DNA of 9,241 nt from the NCBI GenBank assembly GCA_030590765.1, contig JAUVCP010000059.1:1-9241 (forward strand). Reading direction: 5' to 3'. Under the pieces are notes generated by a model. That model did no database searches. It was not told the DNA's origin and saw only the letters and a list, made by a program, of their open reading frames with translations. This stretch comes from Flavobacteriaceae bacterium. Lineage in GTDB: Bacteria; Bacteroidota; Bacteroidia; Flavobacteriales; Flavobacteriaceae. The position numbers and the translations under genes are program-made. Of the stretch, positions 7,584-9,241 are shown one piece after another (the first letter of the stretch is position 1; each line of letters starts with the position of its first letter).

Positions 7584-7946
7584 TTATAATCTGTGATGGG
7601 TTCCATATATTTTTGAACTCCATGGTGAATATGATTTTTTAGCTTGTTTGATCGTTAAGATTGGATTCTCTTTGTCATGTTGTTCGTTGAGGTACATATG
7701 AATTGCAGCTGCAATAACTGCGGTAACCTCACCTGTGAAATCCTCATCAACTTCCATAGCTATATCCGCTATTTTTTTGTCTTTTCTTCTGGTAATTATT
7801 TTATACAAATAAAGCATTAAAGGCATACCGTATTTAAAAACCAAAGAAAGAGTAACCAGTGCACTAAAAACAATGAGCAATCCGGTAATCAGAATAACAT
7901 ATCCCTCACTGATCTGATCCATGTTTAAATTGACATATAATATCAT
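7584..7946 (-). CDS. mmdD: OadG-type small membrane subunit of the Na+-translocating decarboxylase
   Basis: This is a small single-span membrane protein of the OadG/MmdD class, which holds the carboxyltransferase and biotin carrier against the membrane pump subunit. It has 120 residues. A short N-terminal tail leads into one strong membrane helix (about 15-38: [20 protein letters not shown] and on), then a basic cytoplasmic edge (ITRRKDKK, 51-58). An acidic segment follows (EVDEDFTGE), then a predicted helix ([15 protein letters not shown], about 75-89) and a basic, aromatic tail with SPWSSKIYG near the C-terminus, as in Bacteroidota OadG-like proteins. The ATG at 7946 overlaps the carboxyltransferase stop as ATGA, arguing for coupled translation. 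A second ATG at 7922 (residue 9, MDQISEGYV) would give a more conventional N-terminus and cannot be excluded. The OadG class is poorly conserved, so the call rests on topology, size and position between the other subunits. Confidence 0.82.
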   Translation of the reverse strand: MILYVNLNMDQISEGYVILITGLLIVFSALVTLSLVFKYGMPLMLYLYKIITRRKDKKIADIAMEVDEDFTGEVTAVIAAAIHMYLNEQHDKENPILTIKQAKKSYSPWSSKIYGTHHRL

Positions 7947-9241
7947 AATGGAATGTTTGAATGTTTTTTTGGAGGATTGATCTCTTTTTTATTTGCAAGT
8001 AATTCCAAGGCTCTAATGATTCTGAAACGTGTATTTCTTGGTTCGATCACATCATCAATAAAGCCATATTTTGCTGCTTCATATGGGTTAGCGAATTTCT
8101 TAGTGTATTCATCTTCTTTTTTCTGGATGTATTCACTTTTTTCGGTAGCATCTTCAATTTTTTTGATATTACGCCCTTCTAAAACTTCTACCGCACCTTT
8201 TGCTCCCATTACAGCAATTTCTGCTGTTGGCCATGCATAATTCACATCACCTCTTAACTGTTTGCAACTCATCACATCATGTGCTCCACCATAAGATTTA
8301 CGAAGCGTAATCGTCACTTTTGGAACAGTTGCTTCACCATAGGCAAATAATAATTTGGCTCCATGAAGGATAATTCCTCCGTATTCTTGTCCTGTGCCGG
8401 GTAAGAACCCAGGAACATCAACAAGAGTTACGATTGGAATATTAAAAGCATCACAAAAACGTACAAATCTGGCTGCTTTTCTTGAAGCTTCTATATCTAA
8501 AACTCCTGCATAATATTTTGGTTGATTGGCTACGATACCAACCGGACGACCATTGAATCTTGCAAACCCAACAACAATATTTCGAGCATAATTTCTATGA
8601 ACTTCTGTAAATTCACCTTTATCAGCAATGGTTGAGATTACATCAACAATATCATATGGTTTATTTGCATTTTCAGGAATGATTTCATTAAGAATATCGT
8701 CTAATCTGTCAATAGGATCAGAACAATCGATTACCGGTGGCTCTTCCAGATTGTTTGAGGGAAGATAACTTAACAATTTTCTAATAAGTAATAAATTTAC
8801 TTCATCATTTTTTGCAAGGAAATGTGACACACCAGATTTTGTGGAATGGATTTTTGCACCACCTAACTGTTCGGTTGTAACAACCTCACCGGTTACAGTT
8901 TGTACTACTTTTGGACCAGTAACAAACATATAACTGGTTTTTTCCGTCATGATCGTAAAATCTGTTAAAGCCGGAGAATAAACAGCACCACCGGCACAAG
9001 GCCCTAAAATGGATGAAATTTGAGGAATAACCCCGGATGCCATGATATTTCTTTGAAAAATTTCAGCATAACCAGCTAATGATCTTACACCTTCTTGTAT
9101 ACGTGCTCCACCACTATCGTTAAGTCCAATTACAGGGGCGCCAATTTTCATAGCCATATCCATAATTTTACAAATTTTCAATGCATATGTTTCAGATAAA
9201 GAACCTCCAAAAACTGTAAAATCCTGAGAGAATACATAAAC
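7943..9241 (-). CDS. mmdA: Methylmalonyl-CoA decarboxylase alpha (carboxyltransferase) subunit, 5'-truncated by the window
   Basis: This cytoplasmic carboxyltransferase takes the carboxyl group from (S)-methylmalonyl-CoA onto biotin, leaving propionyl-CoA. The reading frame stays open to the window edge: before the TTG at 9181 it reads [20 protein letters not shown], which is family sequence. So TTG is an internal leucine, and 432 residues of an expected 510-520 are visible. Numbering from the edge, the N-terminal crotonase-like half has [13 protein letters not shown] (39-51) and the oxyanion loop [12 protein letters not shown] (80-91). The C-terminal half has [16 protein letters not shown] (274-289) and the second oxyanion loop [11 protein letters not shown] (314-324). 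The protein ends in [10 protein letters not shown], a tail typical of MmdA and propionyl-CoA carboxylase beta chains. The latter is the main alternative, but the OadG and OadB genes behind it favour a decarboxylase. The stop overlaps the next start by 4 nt. Confidence 0.94.
   Translation of the reverse strand, partial: VYVFSQDFTVFGGSLSETYALKICKIMDMAMKIGAPVIGLNDSGGARIQEGVRSLAGYAEIFQRNIMASGVIPQISSILGPCAGGAVYSPALTDFTIMTEKTSYMFVTGPKVVQTVTGEVVTTEQLGGAKIHSTKSGVSHFLAKNDEVNLLLIRKLLSYLPSNNLEEPPVIDCSDPIDRLDDILNEIIPENANKPYDIVDVISTIADKGEFTEVHRNYARNIVVGFARFNGRPVGIVANQPKYYAGVLDIEASRKAARFVRFCDAFNIPIVTLVDVPGFLPGTGQEYGGIILHGAKLLFAYGEATVPKVTITLRKSYGGAHDVMSCKQLRGDVNYAWPTAEIAVMGAKGAVEVLEGRNIKKIEDATEKSEYIQKKEDEYTKKFANPYEAAKYGFIDDVIEPRNTRFRIIRALELLANKKEINPPKKHSNIPL

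Noticed and set aside
9179..9241. TTG at 9181 as the start of the carboxyltransferase gene
   Set aside because: The frame continues upstream to the window edge with recognisable family sequence ([13 protein letters not shown]), so the gene is cut by the window and TTG is an internal leucine.

Overview
The window carries almost all of one minus-strand operon for the methylmalonyl-CoA (succinate-propionate) pathway. Next to it, at the left edge, is a short gene-poor stretch with insertion-sequence debris. The DNA is AT-rich. The start codons I checked are preceded by A/T-rich leaders without a Shine-Dalgarno AGGAGG, which is typical of Bacteroidota. The split two-subunit mutase and the OadB/OadG-type pump proteins also fit an anaerobic or fermentative Bacteroidota, perhaps Bacteroidales or a relative. 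That placement is inferred from protein style, not from a marker gene.

In transcription order (right to left): the carboxyltransferase subunit of a biotin-dependent, Na+-translocating methylmalonyl-CoA decarboxylase (9241-7943, 5' end beyond the window); a small OadG-type membrane subunit (7946-7584); the biotin carrier protein (7567-7148); the membrane OadB/MmdB-type Na+ pump subunit (7105-5780); an acetyl-CoA hydrolase/CoA-transferase family enzyme (5744-4455); and the small (4390-2561) and large (2564-432) subunits of adenosylcobalamin-dependent methylmalonyl-CoA mutase. Two junctions are 4-nt ATGA overlaps and the other gaps are 16 to 64 nt, so one transcript is likely.

Together the genes describe a cycle. 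The CoA-transferase could move CoA from propionyl-CoA to succinate. The mutase turns succinyl-CoA into (R)-methylmalonyl-CoA. After epimerisation, by an epimerase not seen here, the decarboxylase releases CO2, makes propionyl-CoA and exports Na+. Run in reverse, the mutase and CoA-transferase would serve propionate assimilation.

Left of the operon (1-431) are the C-terminal remnant of an IS transposase on the plus strand, a hairpin able to act as a terminator in both directions, and two exact 16-bp direct repeats 40 bp apart that resemble a multi-repeat IS end. I found no tRNA, rRNA, CRISPR array or convincing promoter. I see no previously undescribed system. The more unusual points are the CoA-transferase placed inside the pump/mutase operon, an N-terminal extension and an internal insertion in the pump subunit, and the IS debris at the operon's end.
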